Origin: Fusarium oxysporum f. sp. lycopersici 4287
Lineage: Eukaryota > Ascomycota > Sordariomycetes > Hypocreales > Nectriaceae
Direction of reading: 5' to 3'
DNA length: 64,000 nucleotides
NCBI RefSeq assembly: GCF_000149955.1
Contig: NC_030993.1
Location: forward strand, 2,178,237 to 2,242,236
Shown here: piece after piece, positions 26,289 to 36,085 of the stretch
How positions within the stretch are numbered: position 1 is the first letter of the stretch
Layout of the letters: each line of letters begins with the position of its first letter
The notes under the pieces: model-generated
Seen by the model: only the letters and a program-made list of their open reading frames with translations
Told to the model about the DNA's origin: nothing
Database searches by the model: none
Position numbers and translations under genes: made by a program

Positions 26289-28566
26289 ATGCGCTTCCCG
26301 TCAACATCGAGATCAGAGCCAAGGCTCGGTGCAGGCGGCATCATAGCTGCCGTGCTACTGACGCTCAATCGCTTTTCCTTGGCCTACCAACTGGATCCTA
26401 ATTCGACGAGTGAGTTACACCGTGAAACAGTCGCCGAGCCGCTTGCTTCGTACTTTGCCCTCTCAAAGCCGCGCATTCTGACAGAGAAACTCAATTCAGG
26501 TTCGATTAAATCGATTGCCAAATCAATCGCCAAGGATATGGTTGGCATGTATCATGGCGACGAACCCGGACAAACACCAGGTCTACTACCTGATCCTTAT
26601 TACTGTACGAACGCAGTCCCCAACTCGATATTGCTCCATCTGTTGATACTAACAATTCCTGCCAGGGTGGTACGCTGGCGCCTTTATGGGAACACTCGTC
26701 GATTATTGGGCATACACTGGCGATTCCCAATACGTCGAAATCACCAAACAGGCACTTCTTTTCCAGGTCGGCGATCACGACGATTATATGCCTATTAACC
26801 AGACAAGAACCGAAGGAAACGATGATCAGGGATTCTGGGGACTTACTGTCATGTCGGCTGCCGAGTACAACTTCCCCCATCCTGCAGAAGACCAGCCACA
26901 ATGGCTTGGACTTGCACAAGCCGTCTTCAATACCCAGGCAGCTCGTTGGGATACAGAGCATTGTAATGGCGGTTTGAGATGGCAAATCTTCCAGGTTAGT
27001 GATTCAATTATGTCCAGTTTCGGACTTCCGCCATCATCACCTGTCAAATCTTCGTGGCGTCACCCGAGTGCCTAGCGTCAAATGTTTATTATCAGTCGAA
27101 ATTGATATTCATGGGCTAACAACCGATTGCAGTGGAATAGGGGTTACGACTACAAGAATTCAATTTCTCAGGCTTGTTTCTTTGCTCTAGGTGCTCGTCT
27201 CGCTCTCTTCACTGGCAATAGCAGTTATGCCGACTGGGCAGATAGAACATGGGACTGGATGGAAGCAGTCGAGTTTATTGACCCTAAGAGCTGGTACGTT
27301 TATGATGGTGCTCATATCGGCAACAACTGCACGAAACTCGTCCCCTATCAATTCTCTTACAATGCGGGCGGTATGATTCTCGGCGCCGCTGCTATGTACA
27401 ACTTTACCGAAAGCCAGGTCTGGAAGGATCGCCTTGACAATCTTCTCGTGGGTGCCAAAGTCTTTTTCTCGGGGCCTGAAAAGAACATCATGACAGAGGT
27501 CGCTTGTGAACCCGTGAAACTTTGCAACCTCGACCAGAAGTCTTTCAAGGCATATCTGAGCCGCTGGCTTGCTGTCACTACGCAATGGGCTCCCCATACT
27601 CGCGACACTATCATGCCACTTTTACGTGCTTCAGCCGTTGCAGCCACGGACAAGTGCACGGGAGGTGATAACAATCGAATGTGTAGTCTCTACTGGACCA
27701 AGGACAAGTTTGAGGGCGAAGTCACCATTGGTCAACAAATGGCTGCATTAGAGGTTACTCTTGCCTGCATGATCCAGGATCGACCAGCCCCGTTAACGAA
27801 GGACACTGGAGGAACAAGCAAAGCCAATCCTGGCGGTGGTGCCGAAGATGTTGGGCGAACGACCCCTGATTTGGATTACAAACCTTTGCCTGCCGGTGAT
27901 AAGGCTGGTGCCGCCATCATTACCATTTTGATTCTCGCCGGCCTACTTGCTGGTATGTTCTGGATATTCTTTGACGAAACGTCAGACAGTGGTCCCATTG
28001 ATCAGTTCCGGAGTTTTGGATCATCAGCCGCTGCTGCCGTTGCCGCTTTGGCTGCTGGTGGGGGCGCAGCCGCGGTATTTGGACATAAGAAGGGCAAGAA
28101 GGACATCAACGAAAAAAATGCTGCGGTCTTTGCGACATCAAGCAATGGCAGCTCCCAAGAAAACACCAACAGCCCTGTTGCAAATGATGTGCCTGCCGGC
28201 GCTACCAATCAGAGCCAGGGGCAACATCGTCGGGTGTCTAGCATGCCTTTGGGATGGCCACAAAACCCAGCAATGAGAGGAAGCACTCTATATGACTCTG
28301 ACGGGGTTTATCCAGCGTCAGCCTCGGCGCGACAATCTCGAGGGGACTGGGCAGTAGGAGGCATTGGCGAATCAAGCAGTGCTGCAGGAAGTTCGGCTGG
28401 TGGTAATAGAAGCTACACACAACAGGAGAACGCGACAGGCGACACCACCCCAGGCACCGAGGAACCTGGCCTACCACACGATAGGAACAGTAAGAGTGCC
28501 ACCCACACCGCCGAAGTGGGCGTGAGTCAACGTGAAGCTCCAGGAGCTATCGGGGTAGCACAGTGA
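26289..28566 (+). CDS. GH76 mannan endo-1,6-alpha-mannosidase (Dfg5/Dcw1 type) with C-terminal membrane anchor
   Basis: Four exons (26289-26409, 26500-26604, 26666-26994, 27133-28566) give 662 residues. An N-terminal hydrophobic segment leads to AYQLDPNST; the splices rebuild [13 protein letters not shown] and [18 protein letters not shown], both characteristic of fungal GH76. [11 protein letters not shown] carries the Asp-Asp pair expected at the active site. Dfg5/Dcw1 enzymes process GPI mannan to cross-link GPI proteins into the wall. Instead of a GPI tail, this protein has a transmembrane segment (about 443-465, [19 protein letters not shown]) and a ~197-residue Ser/Gly/Ala-rich tail with a Lys-rich patch (GHKKGKKD), predicted cytosolic. 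Intron 3 is 138 nt. The 5' leader is CT-rich. Confidence 0.92.
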
Positions 28567-29048
28567 TCGTTTCCTGTGCTGGGTAATCATCTTTTCTTAA
28601 TCAAAGGGGTTGAGACTTACGACATTCTTGGCAATACACGCTCAACTAGGGTTTAACGGACGCTTGCAGCATTTTGGGGGCGTTTTGACGGTGACGGCGC
28701 ATATCGGTTGACAGCCTGTGGGCAGGCTTTTGAGTGTTATCTATATAACTTGGGCCGGGGTGCCATAAGAAAGAAGGCCTCCTAGCTACAACGGCAGAGT
28801 CGAGGTTTCACATACAATTAGATACAAACTTACAGGCATCTGTCCTTTCCGACAAGACACTATATATGGCTCAGAGTAAGAGTAGTGCACACTTATTTCA
28901 CGCAGATATTTGGCTGGTGCTATAATTTGTCGTATTCGCTATCGTCATTTCAACAATGATTCAATATCGTCGACAAACACATTCTCACAGAGTCAATCTA
29001 CTATGCCATCAAATCAGCCGCTAATAGATTTTCAGGTGCTCGTGCCAT
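28567..29048. other. Convergent intergenic, no gene seen
   Basis: A short gap between the 3' ends of the GH76 (+) and NmrA (-) genes, presumably the two 3' untranslated regions. Nothing else was seen. Confidence 0.6.
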
Positions 29049-29975
29049 TCAAGCTGCCTTGTGGTATGTCTCATGAATCGCCTGTGTCTCCCGTTCAAGG
29101 AACTTATCGAATGTGCTCAGCGGGATTCCCCATGCTTTAACTTCTTCCTTGGTTGCAAGCTTGGCCATGTCTCTCATGACAAGTTGACCAGCTATGAAAG
29201 GGTTGGTGGCTTTCTGATCCATGATCTCTTCATCATAAAGGTACTCTCCCTTAAGATACCTTCCCACGGCTTTGGAGAGCTTCTGTAAGATGGTTTCCAC
29301 TTCAATCCACTCATCAGCATACGCGATCTCCTTTCCATGAAACTTGGCTGGGTTCAGAAATGCTTCGCCACCAAACTTGCCGATGGTGATTGTATCAGTC
29401 AAGGGGAGGACAGTGTTAGGGGTCATAGCAGTCGCGAAGGCTCCTTTGTCAACGAGGTCGGGATACATTCTGACAAAGGGTTCGACATAGTTGGCCATGA
29501 AAGCTCCTGGGCGCAAGATTGTCCAGTGCTCGAACCCTGCATTGCGAGTCTGGTTTTCAATTGCATGCTTGTTGCGCATGATTATATCAGTGAAACTTCC
29601 TGGCTCCATGGCAGTCAGTTGGTCAGGATTGCCAGCGCCGAAGCCGCTTGAGAAGATGGCATGCTTGACGCCAGCTTCTTTGCCACTATTCAAGACGTTG
29701 GTTGCCCATCGCCTCTCAGCAGTGAGGTCTATGAAGTCGGGCATAAGGACAAGAAAGAGGCCTGTACAGCCTTTCATGGCCTCTCTGAGCGCCGCTTCGT
29801 TGTCATAGTCTCCAGGAGTAAGCCTGACCCCAATAGTCTTAAGATCTTTAGCCTTATCAGAGTTAGGATCGCGGGCAAGGGCATGGACAGCGATGTCCTT
29901 GGATCGCAGGTAGCGAGCGACAGAGCCCCCCTGGCAGCCTGTTGCACCTGAGACGAAGATTTGAGGGGCAGACAT
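29049..29975 (-). CDS. NmrA-family NAD(P)-binding protein
   Basis: A single intronless frame of 308 residues starting MSAPQIFVSGATG. The Rossmann glycine motif is GATGCQG (Gly10, Gly13, Gly16), followed by the NmrA-like pattern VHALARDPNSDKAKDL, which lies where these proteins select NADP(H). Later blocks GVKHAIFSSGFG, WTILRPGAFMANYV and LPLTDTITIGKFGGEAFLNP are typical of NmrA/HSCARG atypical short-chain dehydrogenases. Members act either as redox sensors or regulators (NmrA of Aspergillus) or as true reductases; there is no clear YxxxK catalytic pair, so a sensing role is possible. It is divergent from a Zn2Cys6 regulator across a 401-nt promoter with two palindromes, which suggests local control by that regulator. 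Confidence 0.9.
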   Translation of the reverse strand: MSAPQIFVSGATGCQGGSVARYLRSKDIAVHALARDPNSDKAKDLKTIGVRLTPGDYDNEAALREAMKGCTGLFLVLMPDFIDLTAERRWATNVLNSGKEAGVKHAIFSSGFGAGNPDQLTAMEPGSFTDIIMRNKHAIENQTRNAGFEHWTILRPGAFMANYVEPFVRMYPDLVDKGAFATAMTPNTVLPLTDTITIGKFGGEAFLNPAKFHGKEIAYADEWIEVETILQKLSKAVGRYLKGEYLYDEEIMDQKATNPFIAGQLVMRDMAKLATKEEVKAWGIPLSTFDKFLERETQAIHETYHKAA

Positions 29976-30163
29976 TTCCAAGTTGTTGAATAATATGTAT
30001 GTGATGTTCAGGGTGCAAAGGTATAGCTAGGTGGCGTACAGATGATATGTAATTCCAACTATTTAATCTCTTTGAAGTACCAAAAGCCCTCATTTTATAG
30101 AAGCTACCCGCGGACTGACTTGCGGAGAACTCTTCTATCCCGTAGAGTACTTCATCCCGTCGC

Positions 30164-30173
30164 CGGAGATCCG
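30164..30173. promoter_or_regulatory. CGGA-N2-TCCG palindrome, proximal to NmrA gene
   Basis: The sequence is CGGAGATCCG, a CGG-N4-CCG inverted half-site pair. It shares the CGGA-N2-TCCG core with the site at 30219-30228, 55 bp away. Confidence 0.55.
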
Positions 30174-30212
30174 CTATTCTCACGCAGATCCCCCGGAGCC
30201 GGAACCTCTTGC

Positions 30213-30234
30213 ACCGGGCGGAACTCCGCCCGGT
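30213..30234. promoter_or_regulatory. Perfect 10-bp inverted repeat, candidate zinc-cluster operator
   Basis: Arms ACCGGGCGGA and TCCGCCCGGT are exact reverse complements with a 2-nt spacer (AC). The core CGGAACTCCG (30219-30228) is CGG-N4-CCG. It sits 143 nt before the regulator start and about 240 nt before the NmrA start, where an autoregulatory and divergent operator would be expected. Confidence 0.65.
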
Positions 30235-30376
30235 CCCACTTTTCCCGATCCTTTCCACTGCGCTAGATGCTTGGTTGCTAGTCAGACTTTCAGCTACCAA
30301 CATCACAACCATCCATCCGTATTACTAGTTACACTTCAGCGCATTGGTGAACCCACTGCGGCTTTTCTTTTCTAAC

Positions 30377-31658
30377 ATGTCTCTTACCGCTCGAGAACGC
30401 CGCAACCCTCCAAGTCGGCGGAAGTCCTGTACTGCTTGCACAAAAGCTAAGCGGCGCTGCGACTTTGCTCTACCCGCATGTCTCCGATGCTCTCAAAGAC
30501 AGATATCTTGCCAATATCCGACAAGGACGATACGGGGACAGTTGACCCCTCAGTCTGAGTCGCCAGAGACAGTATCACCTTGTCTATTAAGTAATGAATC
30601 GTCGCCTGAAGTTTCTGGCAGCTTTCCCATTAGCGGGTCAATCATTGAAGATTTCAATGCCATCATCTCAAGAATTGATGCAAGCTCCAATGGCCTGGAT
30701 ACGTTTGATCTGCCACTAGAAGATGTGGCACTAGAACTTGCTCAACAGCCTTTGACATTAACTGGCCCGTCGACGCAAGATTTTGGGAATGTCTCAGCAC
30801 ATATCTTGAATCGCCTTCAGTGGGCTGTCGATGAGATCAAAGAAGCTCCAAAGAAGATGGTTCTTGAGAATCAAACACCGTGGTGTCATCCACTCCTCTA
30901 TAAAGATGCTATGCCTCGGTCTATGCAGGGTGAAGATCAGAGCTCAACTGTCGTCTGCGCTCACTAACATCAACGCAGATGCCCACTCCTCTTGTGCGTT
31001 ATACATGGCCAAGAACCGTGTCAATTCGCCCATCATATTTCGTAGCATAGAATCTCGCGTCAACGACCTACTCTCAGCGCCGCCACCAATAACGCCTCTG
31101 GACTGTCTGGCTCATACCCAGGCTCTCATCCTTTACCAGATAATAAGGCTCTACGACGGCGACATAGGTGCCCGTACATCAGCAGAACGAATCATTCCAG
31201 CCATAGAAGCTTCCGCAATGTCATTGTTCTCCTATGCCCAGTTTGACATCGAGGGCACACCTGGCACGCTTCCGCTATACCCTATAGCCCCGACAAAAGC
31301 CTTCTGGCAAGATTGGATTCTCCAGGAGTCCCTACGCCGGACTCTCTTATTCTCATTCTATCTTGTACAGACATATCGTATCATGTCCGGCTACAAAATG
31401 CTCCAATGTGATGGAAGGCTTGGTTTATGCCACTCATGGACACTGTCTGCATATTTATGGAATGCTATGACTCCATTGGGATTTGCTGAGGCATGGAGAG
31501 ATAAGGACCACTATGTGGTGACGAATGCCATCTTTAATGGTGTTCTCGCTGAGGCAGAGGCGGATGATATAGATGTCTTTGGAAAGATTATGATTTCAAG
31601 TTTATTGGGACGAGATGAGGCTGAGGGTTGGTTTGCAAGCAAAGGTGGGAAATTGTAG
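30377..31658 (+). CDS. Zn2Cys6 transcription factor, divergent from NmrA gene
   Basis: Exons 30377-30929 and 30979-31658 join across a 49-nt intron (GTGAAG...CGCAG, with a CACTAAC branch-like site) to give 410 residues. The zinc cluster comprises Cys18, 21, 28, 35, 38 and 45 (CX2CX6CX6CX2CX6C) preceded by the basic RRNPPSRRK. The body has no canonical fungal_trans signature that I recognise; it is a short regulator with a helical C-terminal half (SIESRVNDLLSAPP, TQALILYQIIRLYDGD, LQESLRRTLLFSFYLVQTYR) seen in pathway-specific fungal regulators of this size. The upstream promoter carries two CGGA-N2-TCCG palindromes; I infer autoregulation and control of the NmrA gene. No biosynthetic backbone gene is nearby. 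Confidence 0.88.
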
Positions 31659-31899
31659 AAGGTCAATCAAGATTCAGCGAAGCCCAGGCGCTGGATGATA
31701 AGAAACACAAGGCAAGGCAAGTGTTGAGAAATGGTCTTATGGATACGACTTCGAATCCACAGTTTAGTTTTATATCTCTTCACCCTGGGCAATATCGCAT
31801 CATGATAACAAAATGTTCCTCACCCTCTTCGATAGTGCGCTAGTTCTAGATTCGCGAAGTCGACATGAAATGCATTATCGTCAACATCTATAAGCAACA
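31659..31899. other. 3' region before tRNA
   Basis: Contains the presumed 3' untranslated region of the zinc-cluster gene and the short upstream flank of the tRNA gene. No other feature was seen. Confidence 0.6.
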
Positions 31900-31991
31900 G
31901 CGGGTTTAGCTCAGTTGGGAGAGCGTCAGACTGAAGTCAAACTTCGGGATTCGAAATCTGAAGGTCGTGTGTTCGATCCACACAAACCGCA
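31900..31991 (+). tRNA. tRNA-Phe (GAA), with 19-nt intron
   Basis: The mature parts fold as a standard cloverleaf: D arm GCTCAGTTGGGAGAGC, anticodon loop CTGAAGA on stem TCAGA/TCTGA, T arm GTGTG-TTCGATC-CACAC, discriminator A. The intron (31937-31955) begins one base 3' of the anticodon, the canonical position, and contains TTC able to pair with the GAA anticodon, as typical for Phe pre-tRNAs. The acceptor stem is GCGGGTT/AAACCGC with a G5-A68 mismatch. A pol III terminator TTTTCTTTT follows directly. No CCA is encoded, as expected in eukaryotes. Confidence 0.96.
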
Positions 31992-31995
31992 AACC

Positions 31996-32004
31996 TTTTC
32001 TTTT
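31996..32004 (+). terminator. RNA polymerase III terminator of tRNA-Phe
   Basis: The T-run TTTTCTTTT begins 5 nt after the mature 3' end. Confidence 0.8.
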
Positions 32005-32536
32005 GCCTGTCTTGGGTTCATCACAGGCGGAGCTACTACTTTTAGTGTTTGGACTAAGATGCAGCTGGATGGAGCCGCAAGAATTCAGGGACCAAACTTG
32101 CCAACAAGGTGTCTGTCTAGTCTGTGACGTTATCGATATGTGGCTGAGCATCCCTTTTGCTCTGTATAAAAATGAATTAGAAACATCTCGTGTTATTAAT
32201 ATGTTCTAAGGGCCTATCAATGATCGAGGCTTGGAAGGGCTGAGCAGTCAGCTATTTATCTGATTCAAAGTTCAAAGGTTGAAGCAAGCCTGTAGAACCC
32301 ACCAATAAAAACATCAAATCAACATGATCGCACCATTGACATCGATTGTGGGTCGAAAACGGAGCCGGTGGAAGTTACCCCCGGTCTCATTCGCGGCATT
32401 GCACATGGCTTATCTCAAGGGTCTATCCATGTCTTACATCCCCTTAAATAGAATTCCCTAATAAATGCGACAACGGCGACGTAGCAGATGCGAGGGCATT
32501 TCATGTTCCTGAGAGACATTTCGACGTCAAGTCATC
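32005..32536. promoter_or_regulatory. Upstream region of phosphodiesterase gene
   Basis: About 530 nt between the tRNA terminator and the next start. No frame or repeat of note. Confidence 0.5.
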
Positions 32537-34908
32537 ATGTCCTTCCACAACTTAAATACGAACCCTTCTAGGGAGGATCGCGACAATGCCTCGTTCCTCT
32601 CTCCTGTCGCATACGACGACGATGCTTCTTCTCTTCACTCCCGCAGCGATCAAGATACCGATACCGACGATGACGAACTTATCTCGCGCGCGAGAAATAG
32701 TAGAGAATTGCGTGCTCACGATCGCATTGTCTTGATGGAAGAGGAAGATATTGATCGACTTGTTACCGATTCGCGACAGAAGAAAGAACGGGAGCGCCGT
32801 GGCTCAGGACTCGCAGTACCTAATATAGGCAAAATGTTTGGTCGTCGAGGAAGCAGTTCAGGAAATCGTTCGATCAACAGTTCCGCAGAAAATCTTGTGA
32901 TTGAGAAGCGAAAGACTCGACGCCAACGGAGACAGAAGAAGCGAGAGAAACTTGTGGAGCATGCTCAACATGGAGAGGACGGAGAGTTGATGTATGAGAT
33001 GGAAGAAGGAGGTATGAAGGAAGGGAGCTCAACTGGCGAGAGTAGCGAGAGGGATGACAGTGACGAATTGGATCGACATCATCTAAATATGATTGCCGAA
33101 GCAAAGGCCCAGCGACGTCGCAGCTGGCGCCGGTGGGTCTTCATTCACTCCCTGATCGCCATAGGCTTCGCGATCTTGATTCTCTTAGCCTGGAAGCTAT
33201 CCAAGAATCGCAGGAACAGATTCACCAAGGCGAACCAACCCCTGGTCAGCAATGGAACCGCCCTCTTTGCGCCCACGTCCCTCATCATCAGCCTGGATGG
33301 TTTCCGCGCCGACTTCCTCCAACGTGGATTGACACCTACCTTGAACTCGTTCGTTGCCGAGGGAGTGTCGCCGAAATGGATGCATCCTTCTTTTCCATCA
33401 GTCACCTTTCCGAACCATTACACTCTTGCAACAGGCTTATATCCTGAAAGCCATGGCATCGTCAGCAATACCTTCTGGGATCCTGATATGCAATCGCAAT
33501 TCTACTACACCCATCCTGGCCAGAGTCTTGACCCAAAGTGGTGGGGAGGAGAGCCTTTCTGGGTTACAGCAGAGAAGCAAGGGGTTCGGAGTGCTGTCCA
33601 TATGTGGCCAGGAAGCGAGGCACATGTCCTTCACACTGAACCAAGCTTGATGGATAAGTTCAATGGCAAAGAAACACTTGAGAATAAGGTCGCCAGAATC
33701 ATGGAGTTTCTTGATATGCCCGGCTTTGAGGACAAGACAGTGGACACCGGCAACATGCGACCACAATTGATTGCCGCTTACGTTCCTCATGTCGACAGTG
33801 ATGGTCACAAATTCGGTCCCAACTCCACCGAGATCCGCCAAACTATCAAGAATGTGGACGGCATGCTGGGACAGGTCTTCCACGGACTCGAGCAACGCAA
33901 CTTGACCGACATTGTCAACGTGATTGTCGTCTCCGATCACGGTATGGCAACCACAGATATCTCAAGACTAATCCAGCTCGAAGACCTTATCGATACAGAC
34001 AAGATTGAGCATATCGATGGCTGGCCACTCTACGGTCTTCGTCCCAAGAACCCAGACGACTTGAAAGGACTCTACTATGAGCTTAAGGAGAAGTCAAAGT
34101 CTAACCCAAACTTTGAAGTCTATCTTCGTGACGTCGACATGCCCGAGCGATATCACTTCTCCAAGCATCACCGCATCGCCCCGCTGTGGGTTGTTCCCGA
34201 AACAGGATGGGCCATTGTCACCAAAGACGAGTTTGATGTAGAAGAAGGAAAGAAGAAGAATCTCGTATATCATCCGCGAGGTCTTCATGGTTATGACCAT
34301 GAGCATCCGCTTATGAGGGCCATTTTCATTGCCCGTGGCCCTGCGTTCCCCCACCCAGCGAACAGCCAGATCGAAGTGTTCCGTAAGTTGATTTCTGACG
34401 AGCATCCTTTTTCTTCCTCACTTACTGATTTGGATGACTAGAAAATATTGAGGTGTACAACATGTTGTGCGACTCTGTTGGTTTGACGCCCAGCTCCAAC
34501 AACGGAACTTTACGGCTTCCCCTGAAGCCTATCGGCGTGCACAAGCCCGAAGATACACCCGAGGAACCTGCCGATCCTCCGTCCGCCCCCAAGAAGCCGG
34601 CTCGCCCAACTTTGTCGGAGAAGCCAAGTCATCCCGAGAGGCCGACTGTGCCTCAAAAGCCTACCCAGCCTGAACGACCTACGGTCCCAGTTGCCCCTAC
34701 GCAGTCCGCCAAGGCGACAGTCTCACTCAAGAAACCCGCGAAACCATCAAAGTCGGCTGTCCCCTCTAAGGACAGCGGAGGTAAGGATGGGGATAGCGAC
34801 AGCGATAGTGACAGTGGCGACGATGACGATGATAAAGACGAAGGAATTTGGGATTGGTTCACTCACAAAGTGGAGAAAGTATGGCATAAAATTACTGGAG
34901 ATGATTGA
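32537..34908 (+). CDS. Type I phosphodiesterase / nucleotide pyrophosphatase (NPP family), type II membrane protein
   Basis: Exons 32537-34382 and 34442-34908, across a 59-nt intron, give 770 residues. The first 200 are hydrophilic, acidic then basic, and cytosolic; one membrane segment follows (201-221). The extracytoplasmic catalytic domain has the NPP metal and nucleophile motifs: LDGFRADF (Asp254), PSVTFPNHYT (catalytic Thr290), VDSDGHKFGP, VVSDHGM and GLHGYDH. These enzymes cleave nucleotide 5'-phosphodiester bonds outside the cytoplasm; yeast Npp1/Npp2 serve phosphate scavenging. The C-terminal exon adds a long Pro/Lys/Ser/Thr repeat region (PERPTVPQKPTQ-like units) and an Asp/Ser-rich stretch, absent from the shorter animal enzymes. 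Intron phase is confirmed by restoring VFQNIEVYNMLCDSVGL. Confidence 0.95.
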
Positions 34909-36085
34909 ATTGTGAATACATAGGGTGGAAATGTCGTGCGTATTTCTTTGTATTTTGCGGCGTTCAAAGGGACCATGATGGAACACAAGGGCGTTTGACA
35001 ATGCGGCGGGCATGATGAGGCTTGTGATTCGTCCAAGCAAAGTTGGTATAAATCTGATATCCTTTCCTTTTGCTCCTTTCAACCTTCCCTGTTTGAAAAT
35101 GAGGCGAAATGCTGTGCTCACACTGGTGCTGCACTTTGTTTGTGTGACCTTTGTGCTCTTTGCAAGAGTGCCACGTATAAGGACATTTTATTAAGAGGCG
35201 GTGTACACTGCAGGTAGCGTTTCATTCACATAGCCTATTCCCTTGAAAATATACTTTTGCCTGCATCAAAGAGGTGGTGGGATTTGAGACACGGCCAAAG
35301 AATATTTGTTGCGGTGTGTGCACTGAAAAACTCCGCCTCAGCTTTCTGCATACCTAGGCAGGTAGTAGGTACCTTACCTTAGGCTACCTTATAGTTAGAA
35401 TACCTTAGGTCATACCTTAACTCAAGAAATGCCTCATGTGAGGTTCCATAGAGAATTGGACTTACCTTATGTTACAATGCCCTATAGAGATATCTATCTG
35501 AACATGGCTGCAGTAGGCTACTCAGCTTAGGCGGCGCTAAGGTAGGCTCTGATAATGATTAATGATTTCATGCAAGGGATCCATTTCAAGGTGGGGTCCT
35601 GCCTGCCATGATTGCCCCTCCCCCACTACAATACAATGGCTGTTGCTGCCTGCATTAGCTCCCCTCAGGCCCTCCACTTTCAACTCCAGTGAATCACTTA
35701 ACGCGTGACGCGGCGAGCTCCTTCCCATACTCCCGGTATAATCGTCCCTGAGCTCCACCTCAAAATTAGATGTGAACCTTACAGTATCAACATCTGACTT
35801 CAGCCGCTTGCAACACTCATTTGTGCACGTACGAAGAATCACGTTCTTTAACACTACTCATCTGCGATAACTGGTACTGCGGGACCGTGATAGGGATCCT
35901 GATAGGCCGGTCACCACTACCCTGCCGCCTCAAGCATCCGGAGGTCTTGCTGCGTACCCTTGGAACATTCATGGGCGGCCCCTTGCCTCCGGTGGCCTGT
36001 CGCTGTCGCTGGCCGAGAAGGTCTTGAATGCTGTCGTTGCGCCTGTGCGCTGTCTCATTCGCCTTTCTCAAGGCTGCAGCGCAAG
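34909..36085. promoter_or_regulatory. Upstream region of ULS1-like gene with ACCTTA repeat cluster
   Basis: A 1.18 kb gap. It contains six ACCTTA or CCTTAGG units within about 105 nt (35366-35470) including AGGTACCTTACCTTAGG. A 118-codon minus-strand frame (35817-36173) overlaps the start of the downstream gene and is taken as a shadow. Confidence 0.5.
35366..35470. repeat. Cluster of ACCTTA/TAAGGT units
   Basis: The hexamer ACCTTA or its extension recurs about six times, at roughly 35371, 35376, 35386, 35402, 35414 and 35464, in a promoter region. The same core occurs as a palindrome at 25987-25998 before the GH76 gene. Confidence 0.5.

Larger units (their letters stand above)
29976..30376. 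promoter_or_regulatory. Shared divergent promoter NmrA gene / zinc-cluster gene
   Basis: A 401-nt intergenic region between the two starts. It is rich in CGG/CCG triplets: CCGCGG (30108-30113), CGGAGATCCG (30164-30173), CCGGAGCCGGA (about 30193-30203) and the perfect palindrome at 30213-30234. CGG triplets are the half-sites of Zn2Cys6 proteins. Confidence 0.7.
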
